Positions 15,507-22,244 of a stretch of 22,244 nucleotides of DNA are shown one piece after another. This DNA comes from Desulfuromusa sp. GTDB taxonomy: Bacteria > Desulfobacterota > Desulfuromonadia > Desulfuromonadales > Geopsychrobacteraceae. The notes beneath the pieces are model-generated. The model searched no databases and was not told the DNA's origin. It was given only the letters and a program-made list of their open reading frames with translations. Made by a program: the position numbers and the translations under genes. The stretch spans positions 1-22,244 of the forward strand of contig JAOZOH010000047.1 of NCBI GenBank assembly GCA_029933365.1, in the 5' to 3' direction. Positions within the stretch are counted from its first letter, which is position 1. Each line of letters starts with the position of its first letter.

Positions 15507-16871
15507 ATGAAAGAGATAACAGAGACAACGAGCTCACCGTTTCAAATTCACAATGTGCGGATGTTTATCCTGTTCCGGGTGTTGTTCAACGCCCGTTTTT
15601 ACTATCCGGTTTTTTCCATTCTGTTTCTCGATTTTGGCCTGACACTTTCACAATTTGCCATACTTAATGCAGTTTGGGCGGCGACTATCGTTCTTTGTGA
15701 GGTTCCCTCCGGTGCGCTGGCAGATACTATCGGGCGGCGCAATCTGCTCGTCTTTGCCGGTTTTCTGATGGTGATTGAAATTGCCATCTGGGCATTTGTC
15801 CCGCGTGCTAATTTGACGCTGCTGTTCTGGGTGTTTGTCCTCAACCGAATATTGAGTGGCATGGCCGAAGCAGCTGCCAGCGGTGCCGATGAAGCACTTG
15901 CCTATGACAGTTTGCAGCAAGAAGGCAATATTGAAGACTGGGGGCGGGTTCTGGAGCGGCAGATTCAGGTTCAGTCGGTTGGTTTTGTCATTGCCATGAC
16001 TCTGGGTGGCATCATCTATGATCCACAGTTGCTGCAAAAAGGAGTTAATCTGTTGGGATTTGGAATGTCGATATCCCGTGAAACAACCTTGCGTTTGCCC
16101 ATATATCTGACTTTGATGACTGCAGTCTTGACCTTGCTGACAACTTTGCGGATGCACGAGGTTGTTGGAAAAGTAAGCTCGTCAGGTTGTCAGAGCCGAC
16201 AGGCAATCAATGAGTCATTCCGGCTGGTCTGGCAAGCCGGCCGTTGGATTTTCAGGACCCCATTTGTCCTGGGGTTGATGCTATTTGGACTGCTCTACGA
16301 CAGTGTGGTGAGAATGCTGATAACCATGGCCAGTCAGTATTATCGCATCATTGAAATTCCCGAGGCATTGTTTGGTGTTATCGGATCCATATTGGCCTTA
16401 TTTGGCTTTGTTCTTCCCGGTATGGCACGCCGTTTAAGTGAAAAACGGTCACCTCTATTCAATCTGATTTTTGTAGCAGGTTTAGTTCTGCTGGGATTGA
16501 TCGGGATGTCTTTTGTCTGGCCGAAGATTGGTATTCTTCCGGCGCTGCTTCTGTTCAGCACCCTTTACCTGCTTGGATTTTTTCTCAGCTATTACCTGAA
16601 TCAGGCAACCAGTACCGATCAACGGGCGACCGTGCTTAGTTTTAAGGGGTTGTTTCTGAATCTGGGCTATGGTGGAATCGGGATTCTCTATGCGCTTTTG
16701 CTGGCACACTTGCGTGGCCAAATCAGTTCTCAGCAGGTGGATGTCGCTGAGGATACACTCAAGAATATTGTTTTTGTTGATTCACTGCCCTGGTTCGGTT
16801 GGTATTTCGTTGTTTGCCTATTGGTGCTGCTTATCTGTTTTACCAAACCTTTGCGAAACAAACTCCTTTGA
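15507..16871 (+). CDS. Major facilitator superfamily transporter
   Basis: The 454-residue protein has about 12 hydrophobic helices in two bundles separated by a hydrophilic stretch around residues 215-240. The loop after helix 2 reads EVPSGALADTIGRRN, the MFS motif A (G-x-x-x-D-x-x-G-R-R). The substrate cannot be read from the sequence; the family includes drug/sugar efflux-type carriers. ATG 15507 has only a distant GAGGGG, so translation may be weak or the start may differ. It lies 114 bp after the CBS/DUF294 gene with no clear terminator between, so the two may be co-transcribed. Confidence 0.86.
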   Translation: MKEITETTSSPFQIHNVRMFILFRVLFNARFYYPVFSILFLDFGLTLSQFAILNAVWAATIVLCEVPSGALADTIGRRNLLVFAGFLMVIEIAIWAFVPRANLTLLFWVFVLNRILSGMAEAAASGADEALAYDSLQQEGNIEDWGRVLERQIQVQSVGFVIAMTLGGIIYDPQLLQKGVNLLGFGMSISRETTLRLPIYLTLMTAVLTLLTTLRMHEVVGKVSSSGCQSRQAINESFRLVWQAGRWIFRTPFVLGLMLFGLLYDSVVRMLITMASQYYRIIEIPEALFGVIGSILALFGFVLPGMARRLSEKRSPLFNLIFVAGLVLLGLIGMSFVWPKIGILPALLLFSTLYLLGFFLSYYLNQATSTDQRATVLSFKGLFLNLGYGGIGILYALLLAHLRGQISSQQVDVAEDTLKNIVFVDSLPWFGWYFVVCLLVLLICFTKPLRNKLL

Positions 16872-16963
16872 ACTGTTTTGCCCGCTATGGTATTTACAAA
16901 GCATGCTGGTTGCATAAATCTCCATTTTTTATACACTAACTTTCTGCGACACCGTGGTTTTTG

Positions 16964-17761
16964 ATGCGCCAATACTTAACTCTATTATTTTATGCGGTTA
17001 TATTGTCCCTCCTGTTTTCCTGTGCTCCTCCCTCACGACCGATAGCTCCCCCTGCTTCTGATACAGACCCAATTGCTGAAATGCTTAACGAAGGAACTCC
17101 ATCCTCGGGTTCATTGCAGAAAATGGGTTTCTCCGTTCAGGTTGGCGCCTTCAAACAACTTGATAATGCTGTTCGTCTGGAGCAATCGTTGGCACAACGT
17201 GGTGTTGATGCCTATTATTTCCGTCATGATTCGGGTCTTTATAAGGTTCGTTTCGGTAACCACACAAGTTATCAGAATGCACGCAGTGAGGCGGAACGGC
17301 TGCAAGTTCAAGGGGTGATTGGCCAATTTTTTATTGTGATCCCGGAAAATTATGCCGCGGCCAGAATTCAACGCAGTGGCCAAGGGGATTTACGCACCGA
17401 ACTAGTTTTGACGGCGCGAAGATTTATAGGTGTTCCCTATCGCTGGGGTGGTGAAGATCGCAACAATGGCTTTGATTGCAGTGGATTGACTATGGTCAGC
17501 TATCGCTTGAATGGTTTGAATCTGCCACGCAACTCTCGTGCTCAATTTAAGGCTGGCCGTGCGGTAGCCAAAAAAAATCTAAAAAAAGGGGATTTGGTTT
17601 TCTTTGCCACGAAAGGGGGGAAGCGAGTGACCCATGTCGGAATGTATATCGGCAATGGCCAGTTTATCCATGCGCCACGGACGGGGAAAACCGTTCGAGT
17701 GGCAAAGTTGTCCAGCAGCTTTTTTAAGAAAACCTATGTTGCTGGAAGGGCCTACCTGTAA
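16964..17761 (+). CDS. SPOR-domain NlpC/P60 peptidoglycan endopeptidase lipoprotein
   Basis: From ATG 16964 the product has 265 residues (a TTG at 16961 adds one). A lipoprotein signal ends at LLFSC (Cys20). A SPOR domain follows at about 55-125 (FSVQVGAFKQLDNAVRLEQ, then LYKVRFGNH), which binds denuded septal glycan strands. The C-terminal NlpC/P60 domain at about 140-265 has catalytic Cys172 in GFDCSGL, His224 in THVGMYIG and His236 in HAPR. It probably cuts stem peptides of peptidoglycan during growth or division at the outer-membrane inner face. SPOR is usually placed elsewhere relative to NlpC/P60, but such fusions exist. The ribosome site is poor. It is a single-gene unit, ahead of a long AT-rich gap. 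Confidence 0.9.
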   Translation: MRQYLTLLFYAVILSLLFSCAPPSRPIAPPASDTDPIAEMLNEGTPSSGSLQKMGFSVQVGAFKQLDNAVRLEQSLAQRGVDAYYFRHDSGLYKVRFGNHTSYQNARSEAERLQVQGVIGQFFIVIPENYAAARIQRSGQGDLRTELVLTARRFIGVPYRWGGEDRNNGFDCSGLTMVSYRLNGLNLPRNSRAQFKAGRAVAKKNLKKGDLVFFATKGGKRVTHVGMYIGNGQFIHAPRTGKTVRVAKLSSSFFKKTYVAGRAYL

Positions 17762-18145
17762 AGATCTGCACCATTTACAAGGACTCCTTAATATCACAAT
17801 TTTTTTTGTATCATTTTGCCCTGAGGGATGTTTGCGTGCCAAGAAATTGAATCTAATTGTTCAAAAAACACATATAAATAAGATTTTCTTATATATGTTT
17901 GAAAAGGTAACGCTTAAATACGGGATATGTTGATATTGGTATATTAGTAAGATTAATACATGGATAAGAAACTTTAGCTTTAATGTGATTTCAAAGTGTG
18001 CAATTCTGCTACATTCCAGATTCCCTAGTATTTAAGTGAAGATATTTAGATTTAATTGTCGAGATTCTACATATTGATAAATTTTTTTCTCGAGCGACAC
18101 ACTTGAGTTTAAGCCAGAAATCAGCTTGGCTTCAGGAGTATGATG
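17762..18145. other. AT-rich 384-bp intergenic region
   Basis: No gene is seen. Structure present: an AAGGA-C-TCCTT palindrome followed by a T8 run (17779-17818 area), a possible weak terminator; an imperfect inverted repeat built from TTCAAA/TTTGAA and CATATA/TATATG blocks at 17860-17903; and TCGAGA (18059-18064) paired with TCTCGA (18088-18093) about 50 bp before the response regulator. It probably holds the promoter and possibly an operator for that regulator, but no convincing -35/-10 or -24/-12 pair was found. Confidence 0.4.
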
Positions 18146-19612
18146 ATGAGCGCAGGTCGAATATTAGTGGTCGACGATGAAAACTTGGTGTGCTGGTCAT
18201 TGGCCAAAATGCTCAAACATAGCGACTATCTGGTAGAGATTGCCAATACCGGAATAGACGCTCGCACTAAGCTGAAAAGCTTTCATCCCGATTTGATCAT
18301 TCTGGATGCCTCTCTCCCCGACACAGATGGCCTGCAACTTCTGGAAGAGTTTAAAACTGAAAATGCAGAAATCCCTGTTATCTTTATGACATCAAGTTAC
18401 CATTCTGATCTGGCTTTTAAGGCGTTCAGTATGGGGGCAGAGGATTACATAGGTAAACCCTTCAATATCGATATGGTAGAGCGGGCAGTTCAGAAAATAT
18501 TTGTCAAAAAAGATCTCGCCAAAGAGGTTGGACCTGAGCAAAAAAAACTCAGAAAAAAATACGAGCAGGATCAACTGGTCGGCAACTGCCCTTCCATGGT
18601 CGAATTGTTCAAAACAATCAACATCTGTGCGCGAAATGACTGTAAAACAATCCTGGTTCTTGGCGAAAGCGGTACGGGAAAAGAACTGGTGGCCCATGCT
18701 ATTCACAATCAGAGTGCTCGCAAAAATGCCCCCCTGGTTGAAGTCAACTGTGCATCCATCCCTGACAATTTGCTTGAAAATGAACTTTTTGGCCATGAAA
18801 AAGGTGCCTATACCGATGCCGGAAGTCGAGAAGTCGGGGTGTTTGAACAGGCTGAAGGGGGAACCGTATTTCTGGATGAAATTGGTGATATGCCGCTGAA
18901 TATGCAGGCAAAAATCCTTAAAGTCATCGAAAACAGGAAATTCCGGCGCCTGGGTGGCCAAAACGATATCGAAACGGATATACGAATTATTACAGCGACA
19001 AATCATGACCTATCGACCATGGTTGAGGACGGAACCTTCCGTGGTGATTTATTCTATCGGTTGAATATGATGAGCATCATCCTAAAACCATTGCGTGAGC
19101 GAAAAAAATGCATTCCAAGCATGGTCGAATATTTCATAGACCGTCTCAATTGTGAGTATGCCCGTGCGGTTGAGGGTATCTCCAGCGAGGCATTAAGATT
19201 GTTGATGGCCCACAATTGGCCTGGAAACGTACGGGAATTACGTAATGCTCTGGAGCGGGCAATGATGCTGGAACAGGGGAAGTTTTTATCGCTAGATAAT
19301 TTTTGCGTTTCTTCAGCTTCGGAACATGCCAAGGGTTGTGTTTATGGATGCGCAGTCCCTGTAGCCTCTACGATACTTCTCCCTCCAGAGGGAATCAGTA
19401 TTGAAACTGTAGAAAAGGAATATATCAAACAAGCCCTATCCCGTTACGACGGCAACCAAACCAAGGCGGCAAAATGTTTGGGGCTGACTCTCGATACCCT
19501 CCGCTACCGGCGTAAAAAGTACAATTTAGAAAAATACCCTGAAACAACTCCAGACATTTCTACTTCGGCGGATAAAAACATAGGTCAGAGCTCCCCAAAG
19601 GTCGTTTCTTGA
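18146..19612 (+). CDS. NtrC-family sigma-54-dependent response regulator
   Basis: The 488-residue protein has a receiver domain (VVDDEN; phospho-acceptor Asp54 in LIILDASLPD; MTSS; GKPF), an AAA+ sigma-54 activator domain (Walker A GESGTGKE; Walker B GGTVFLDEIGD; arginine-finger region RGDLFYRLN; PLRER) and a Fis-type helix-turn-helix (DGNQTKAAKCLGLTLDTLRY). The sigma-54 contact loop, normally GAFTGA, is GAYTDA at about 220-225. It would be phosphorylated by a histidine kinase not in the window. Three ATGs occur in a row (18140, 18143, 18146); AGGAG at 18134-18138 fits the third best. It lies upstream of two cytochrome genes, one with a sigma-54 promoter, and is a good candidate for their activator. 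Confidence 0.93.
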   Translation: MSAGRILVVDDENLVCWSLAKMLKHSDYLVEIANTGIDARTKLKSFHPDLIILDASLPDTDGLQLLEEFKTENAEIPVIFMTSSYHSDLAFKAFSMGAEDYIGKPFNIDMVERAVQKIFVKKDLAKEVGPEQKKLRKKYEQDQLVGNCPSMVELFKTINICARNDCKTILVLGESGTGKELVAHAIHNQSARKNAPLVEVNCASIPDNLLENELFGHEKGAYTDAGSREVGVFEQAEGGTVFLDEIGDMPLNMQAKILKVIENRKFRRLGGQNDIETDIRIITATNHDLSTMVEDGTFRGDLFYRLNMMSIILKPLRERKKCIPSMVEYFIDRLNCEYARAVEGISSEALRLLMAHNWPGNVRELRNALERAMMLEQGKFLSLDNFCVSSASEHAKGCVYGCAVPVASTILLPPEGISIETVEKEYIKQALSRYDGNQTKAAKCLGLTLDTLRYRRKKYNLEKYPETTPDISTSADKNIGQSSPKVVS

Positions 19613-19635
19613 TAACAGAAGCTGTTTTCCCGCGA

Positions 19636-19778
19636 GCAGGGTGTTTAAAAAACGTTTTCGAGGCAGCAAATACAAGGCAAAAATAGCCGAAAAAGCACAG
19701 TCTACATACTGTAAATGAGCATTTTGAGGCTATTTTAAACGCCGCAGTTGCAACGCAGATAGTTTTTCAACAGCCTGC
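19636..19778. repeat. MITE-like element with imperfect terminal inverted repeats
   Basis: The ends GCAGGGTGTTTAAAAAAC (19636-19653) and GTTTTTCAACAGCCTGC (19762-19778) are inverted copies with two mismatches and one indel. The core folds too: AAATAGCC/GGCTATTT with ACAGT/ACTGT inside (about 19683-19737). There is no coding content. Length, terminal repeats and the fold match a non-autonomous palindromic repeat of the kind dispersed in related genomes. No target-site duplication was seen. It ends about 15 bp before the 15-haem cytochrome start, whose ribosome site AAGGA lies just outside. Confidence 0.7.
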
Positions 19779-19793
19779 TAAAGGATTATCGTA

Positions 19794-21152
19794 ATGAGCT
19801 GTCCCTTTCGTGCCGTTAAGATAACTTTTTTAAGTTGTTTAATGATTCTGAACAGTATGCTGTTCATTGTTGATTCCTTTGCCGAAACCTGTTCAACCAC
19901 CGATTGTCATGCCGATATCTCCCAAATGACCAATAGTCATTCCCCCGTTGCTGAGGGTGATTGCTCCAGTTGCCATGAACAGGTTCAGGAGCAGCATCCA
20001 ATAGCGCAGGGAAGCAGTTTTCAACTAGTGGAAACTGGTGCGAAGCTCTGTTACCAATGCCATGATAAATTCGGTCGAAAGCTGACCGTGCATTCTCCTG
20101 TTGCTGAAGGTGACTGTCTCGATTGTCATAACCCGCATGGTTCAAATGTCGGGTCCAATCTGTTGCCGGTGGATCACAATCTGACCGAACTGTGCATCGA
20201 ATGTCACGATTCCGACCTCTTTACCGATAAAGTTGTTCATGGTCCAGCAGCCAGCGGGGCCTGTACCCAGTGTCACAATCCTCACGAAGCCAATCAACCT
20301 GGATTATTGAAAAAATCACCGCAAGAGCTTTGCACCAGTTGCCATACAGAGATTGCAGATGGCATGGCAAACTCCCCCGTTGTTCATGCTGCGGTCAAAG
20401 AATCAAGCTGTACTGCCTGCCATAATCCCCACAGCGCTCCGGCAGCTAAATTGTTACAAAAAGATATCGAATCCCTCTGCATGGATTGCCATGGCGATGT
20501 CGGTCGCAAAGCCCAAAAAGCCAAAGTCAAACATGCCGCACTGTATCGCCCAGAGAAATGCAGCGCCTGTCATGCAACCCACTTTTCTCAATATCCAGCA
20601 TTGTTGGCCATGCCGGAACAGGAGGTTTGCCTCTCCTGTCACGGTAAGGATGATTACAGCAAGTCAGATCCATTGAACAATATCGCTAAAGAGATTGAGG
20701 GAAAAGCGGTTCTCCATGGCCCTTTACAGGATGGCAAATGTTCCGCATGTCATAATCCCCACGGTTCTGGTTATACCCGTTTGCTCAAGGGGGCTTATCC
20801 GAAGAGTTTTTACCAACCCTACACTAAGGGCAGCTACGATTTCTGCCTGGAATGCCACGATAAAAACCTGCTCCGTTTTCCTGAAACCAGTATTTATACC
20901 GAATTCCGCAACGGCAAACAGAATCTCCACTATCTGCATGTTTCCAACAAATACAAAGGACGCAGCTGTCGTGCCTGCCATCAACCACATGCAGCTGACA
21001 TGGAAAAACTGATGAGTGAAGCAGGTGCCAAATTCGGTGACTGGAATATCCCGACCCGCTTTATCAAAACGGAAACTGGCGGCAGTTGCTCTCCCGGCTG
21101 TCATCAAACCTATGATTATGACCGGAAGACTCCGGTCGACTACCAAAAATAG
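19794..21152 (+). CDS. Multihaem c-type cytochrome, 15 predicted haems
   Basis: The 452-residue protein has a Sec signal (cleavage near SFA-ET, residue 30), so it is exported. Thirteen CxxCH sites plus one N-terminal CX4CH (CSTTDCH, 33-39) and one C-terminal CX3CH (CSPGCH) give up to 15 covalent haems, about one per 28 residues. Repeats of the form CxxCHNPHG or CHNPHE alternate with short CxxCH units, the doubled-CXXCH (PF09699-like) pattern. Roles in this class are periplasmic or outer-surface electron transfer; the partner is not visible. CX4CH sites are typical of cytochrome c3 relatives. AAGGA precedes ATG 19794. No membrane anchor or lipobox is seen. It lies between the response regulator and the tetrahaem gene. 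Confidence 0.92.
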   Translation: MSCPFRAVKITFLSCLMILNSMLFIVDSFAETCSTTDCHADISQMTNSHSPVAEGDCSSCHEQVQEQHPIAQGSSFQLVETGAKLCYQCHDKFGRKLTVHSPVAEGDCLDCHNPHGSNVGSNLLPVDHNLTELCIECHDSDLFTDKVVHGPAASGACTQCHNPHEANQPGLLKKSPQELCTSCHTEIADGMANSPVVHAAVKESSCTACHNPHSAPAAKLLQKDIESLCMDCHGDVGRKAQKAKVKHAALYRPEKCSACHATHFSQYPALLAMPEQEVCLSCHGKDDYSKSDPLNNIAKEIEGKAVLHGPLQDGKCSACHNPHGSGYTRLLKGAYPKSFYQPYTKGSYDFCLECHDKNLLRFPETSIYTEFRNGKQNLHYLHVSNKYKGRSCRACHQPHAADMEKLMSEAGAKFGDWNIPTRFIKTETGGSCSPGCHQTYDYDRKTPVDYQK

Positions 21153-21193
21153 CCAGCTACCGTTACAGCAATTACAACATCGATTATTTGGGG

Positions 21194-21232
21194 ATATCAC
21201 CATACCAGAACGAGTTTTCAGGCATATCACCA
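21194..21232 (+). repeat. Direct repeat ATATCACCA x2, 30-bp spacing
   Basis: ATATCACCA occurs at 21194-21202 and 21224-21232. The 30-bp period is close to three helical turns, placing both copies on one DNA face, about 130-165 bp upstream of the -24 box. That is a usual distance for enhancer sites of NtrC-type activators. Two copies of nine bases could be chance. Confidence 0.4.
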
Positions 21233-21332
21233 CCCCTGATCTACCTCTTATCCCCAAACTTGACCAGTTCAAGACATCTCTGCTCACCTAAAATAAAAAT
21301 TCCTCTGTTACTACAGCTACTTCCATAATACA

Positions 21333-21371
21333 GCTTAGTGTTTAATGAGCTTGGCGATATTGGCACTAAGC
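21333..21371. promoter_or_regulatory. 8-bp inverted repeat overlapping the sigma-54 promoter
   Basis: GCTTAGTG (21333-21340) and CACTAAGC (21364-21371) are perfect reverse complements with 23 bp between, their centres 31 bp apart. The right arm lies between the -24 GG and the -12 GC, so a protein bound here would block or modulate sigma-54 polymerase. Confidence 0.5.
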
Positions 21372-21375
21372 TTGC
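21360..21375 (+). promoter_or_regulatory. Sigma-54 (-24/-12) promoter of the tetrahaem cytochrome
   Basis: TTGGCAC-TAAGC-TTGC matches the consensus TGGCAC-N5-TTGC, with the invariant GG and GC exactly 12 bases apart. Transcription would start near 21388, about 85 nt before ATG 21473. It points to the cytochrome gene and lies 1.75 kb downstream of the gene for a sigma-54 activator. Confidence 0.75.
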
Positions 21376-21472
21376 GGTGTTCAGTAGGCTTGAAGTCTTC
21401 CCAAAGCGCTATGTTGGAAGATATTCAACTGAAGGTATGCTGCCACATACTAAATTTAAGGGGAGATAAAAA

Positions 21473-22159
21473 ATGAAAACGTCCAAAATCTTTCTGGTGT
21501 TGTTTTTAACAATACTATTGAGTTTTGGCTTTAGCGTGGCATCTTTCGCTACTATCGTCAATTCACCACACAACCTAGCTGGCCGTCCTGGCGTTGTAAC
21601 ACAAAATGGTGAGGTCTGTATTTACTGTCATTCACCGCACGTTGAGGATATCACTGTCATCGCTGATTACAATCCCTTGTGGAGTGGTGGTGTGCAGACC
21701 AGCACCACTTTTACCCCTTACACTTCCGCGACCATGGATGCTGACATGACAGGCGATCCCCTGGTTGGCCCTACCCGTCTTTGCATAAGCTGCCATGATG
21801 GCACCATAGCGATAGATAGTGCCCTGGCTGCATCTCCTGGGACCAGAATGATTGTTCCCCCTAGAAATATTGGTGGAATTATTGGTGGTGGACCCAATCA
21901 GCGTCCTGGAGACTCACTGAACAGAGATCATCCGGTCGGGTTTGATTATATCGCCGCTGCAGCCGCAGATGCTGAGATTCAACCTGCAACCGCAGCGTTC
22001 GGGAATGGAACTATTTCAGATTATCTTTTTAGCTCAGGGACAGAGGAGATTATGACCTGCGCGACCTGTCACGATGTTCATGAGTGGGGGCCGGGTCATA
22101 TGTTCCTTCTCGTGGATAATGCGGGTTCAGCACTCTGCCTTAGCTGCCACGATAAATAA
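21473..22159 (+). CDS. Tetrahaem c-type cytochrome, possibly OmcE-like
   Basis: The 228-residue protein has a signal peptide ending near SFA-TI (residue 26) and four CxxCH sites: CIYCH (49-53), CISCH (104-108), CATCH (196-200) and CLSCH (222-226). Between the second and third sites is a Gly-rich stretch and a DHPVGFDY motif common to a family of exported tetrahaem cytochromes in metal-reducing bacteria. Size, haem number and spacing (a C-terminal haem ending the chain) resemble OmcE of Geobacter, whose units polymerise into filaments, but I could not align the sequences, so that name is only a suggestion. GGGGAG precedes ATG 21473. The gene stands behind a sigma-54 promoter. Confidence 0.88.
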   Translation: MKTSKIFLVLFLTILLSFGFSVASFATIVNSPHNLAGRPGVVTQNGEVCIYCHSPHVEDITVIADYNPLWSGGVQTSTTFTPYTSATMDADMTGDPLVGPTRLCISCHDGTIAIDSALAASPGTRMIVPPRNIGGIIGGGPNQRPGDSLNRDHPVGFDYIAAAAADAEIQPATAAFGNGTISDYLFSSGTEEIMTCATCHDVHEWGPGHMFLLVDNAGSALCLSCHDK

Positions 22160-22190
22160 CCTCGGTTAGTGCTCTACAAGGAAGGTAAAT

Positions 22191-22244
22191 ATGAGTGCGC
22201 CAAGCAAGCTGGTGCAGACAAGCTGGATAATCCAGCCCGTGTAA
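22191..22244 (+). CDS. Possible 17-residue peptide ORF
   Basis: ATG 22191 is preceded by AAGGAAGG at good distance and reads MSAPSKLVQTSWIIQPV to a TAA that is the last codon of the window. It follows the tetrahaem gene by 31 bp on the same strand. No family is recognised. It may be a leader peptide, the start of a frameshifted gene, or chance. Confidence 0.25.
   Translation: MSAPSKLVQTSWIIQPV

Larger units (their letters stand above)
21153..21472. other. Regulatory intergenic region of the tetrahaem cytochrome
   Basis: This 320-bp stretch has no supported gene. It contains a 30-bp-spaced direct repeat, an 8-bp inverted repeat and a sigma-54 promoter (all listed separately), so it is best read as an enhancer-promoter region. 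Confidence 0.6.

Noticed and set aside
18392..19006. A 204-codon minus-strand frame inside the response regulator gene
   Set aside because: It is antisense to conserved receiver and AAA+ motifs, with no ribosome site or recognisable product.
20724..21287. A 187-codon minus-strand frame over the 15-haem cytochrome
   Set aside because: It is antisense to confirmed CxxCH coding sequence and composed of mirror-image repeats.

Overview
The window (22,244 bp, roughly 45-48% GC by eye) looks like a chromosomal segment of an anaerobic, cytochrome-rich deltaproteobacterium (Desulfobacterota) of the Desulfuromonadales / Pelobacter / Geobacter kind. This rests on gene content: a tungsten-type aldehyde oxidoreductase operon, a 15-haem and a 4-haem c-type cytochrome, a sigma-54 response regulator, and dispersed palindromic repeats. 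It is an inference, with no 16S or phylogenetic support here.

Layout. 1-353 (+) is the 3' end of an agmatinase-family ureohydrolase. 427-1416 (+) is an SrkA/RdoA (YihE) kinase. 1611-4763 (-) is a proV-proW-proX glycine betaine/proline ABC importer ending at a strong hairpin terminator; a predicted promoter at 5102-5130 gives it a leader of about 330 nt. 5170-9895 (-) is a five-gene operon matching the AorABCDE layout described for Aromatoleum aromaticum: four-cluster ferredoxin subunit, AOR catalytic subunit, FAD/NAD oxidoreductase, MoaD-like ubiquitin fold and ThiF-like activator. REP-like palindromes sit between aorB and aorC. Divergent from it, 10096-12697 (+), is a pterin cofactor operon moaA-moaE-moeA. 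12689-13775 (-) is a thioredoxin-fold lipoprotein plus CcdA. 13941-15392 (+) is a CBS/DUF294 nucleotidyltransferase-like protein, followed by an MFS transporter (15507-16871) and a SPOR-NlpC/P60 lipoprotein (16964-17761). The last part (18146-22159, +) holds an NtrC-type response regulator, a MITE-like repeat, a 15-haem cytochrome and a tetrahaem cytochrome.

How the parts fit. MoaA, MoaE and MoeA, perhaps with AorD/AorE, would supply the pyranopterin cofactor to AorB. Electrons from aldehyde oxidation would pass through AorA clusters to AorC and NAD(P), or in reverse to reduce acids. CcdA and its lipoprotein partner would serve thiol reduction for cytochrome c maturation. The most interesting signal is at the right end: a textbook -24/-12 sigma-54 promoter (21360-21375) precedes the tetrahaem cytochrome, overlaps an 8-bp inverted repeat, and has a 30-bp-spaced direct repeat upstream. 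The sigma-54 activator encoded 1.8 kb upstream has an altered GAFTGA loop (GAYTDA). Together they suggest a dedicated two-component, sigma-54 control circuit for extracellular or periplasmic electron-transfer cytochromes.

No tRNA, rRNA, CRISPR array or intact insertion sequence was seen.
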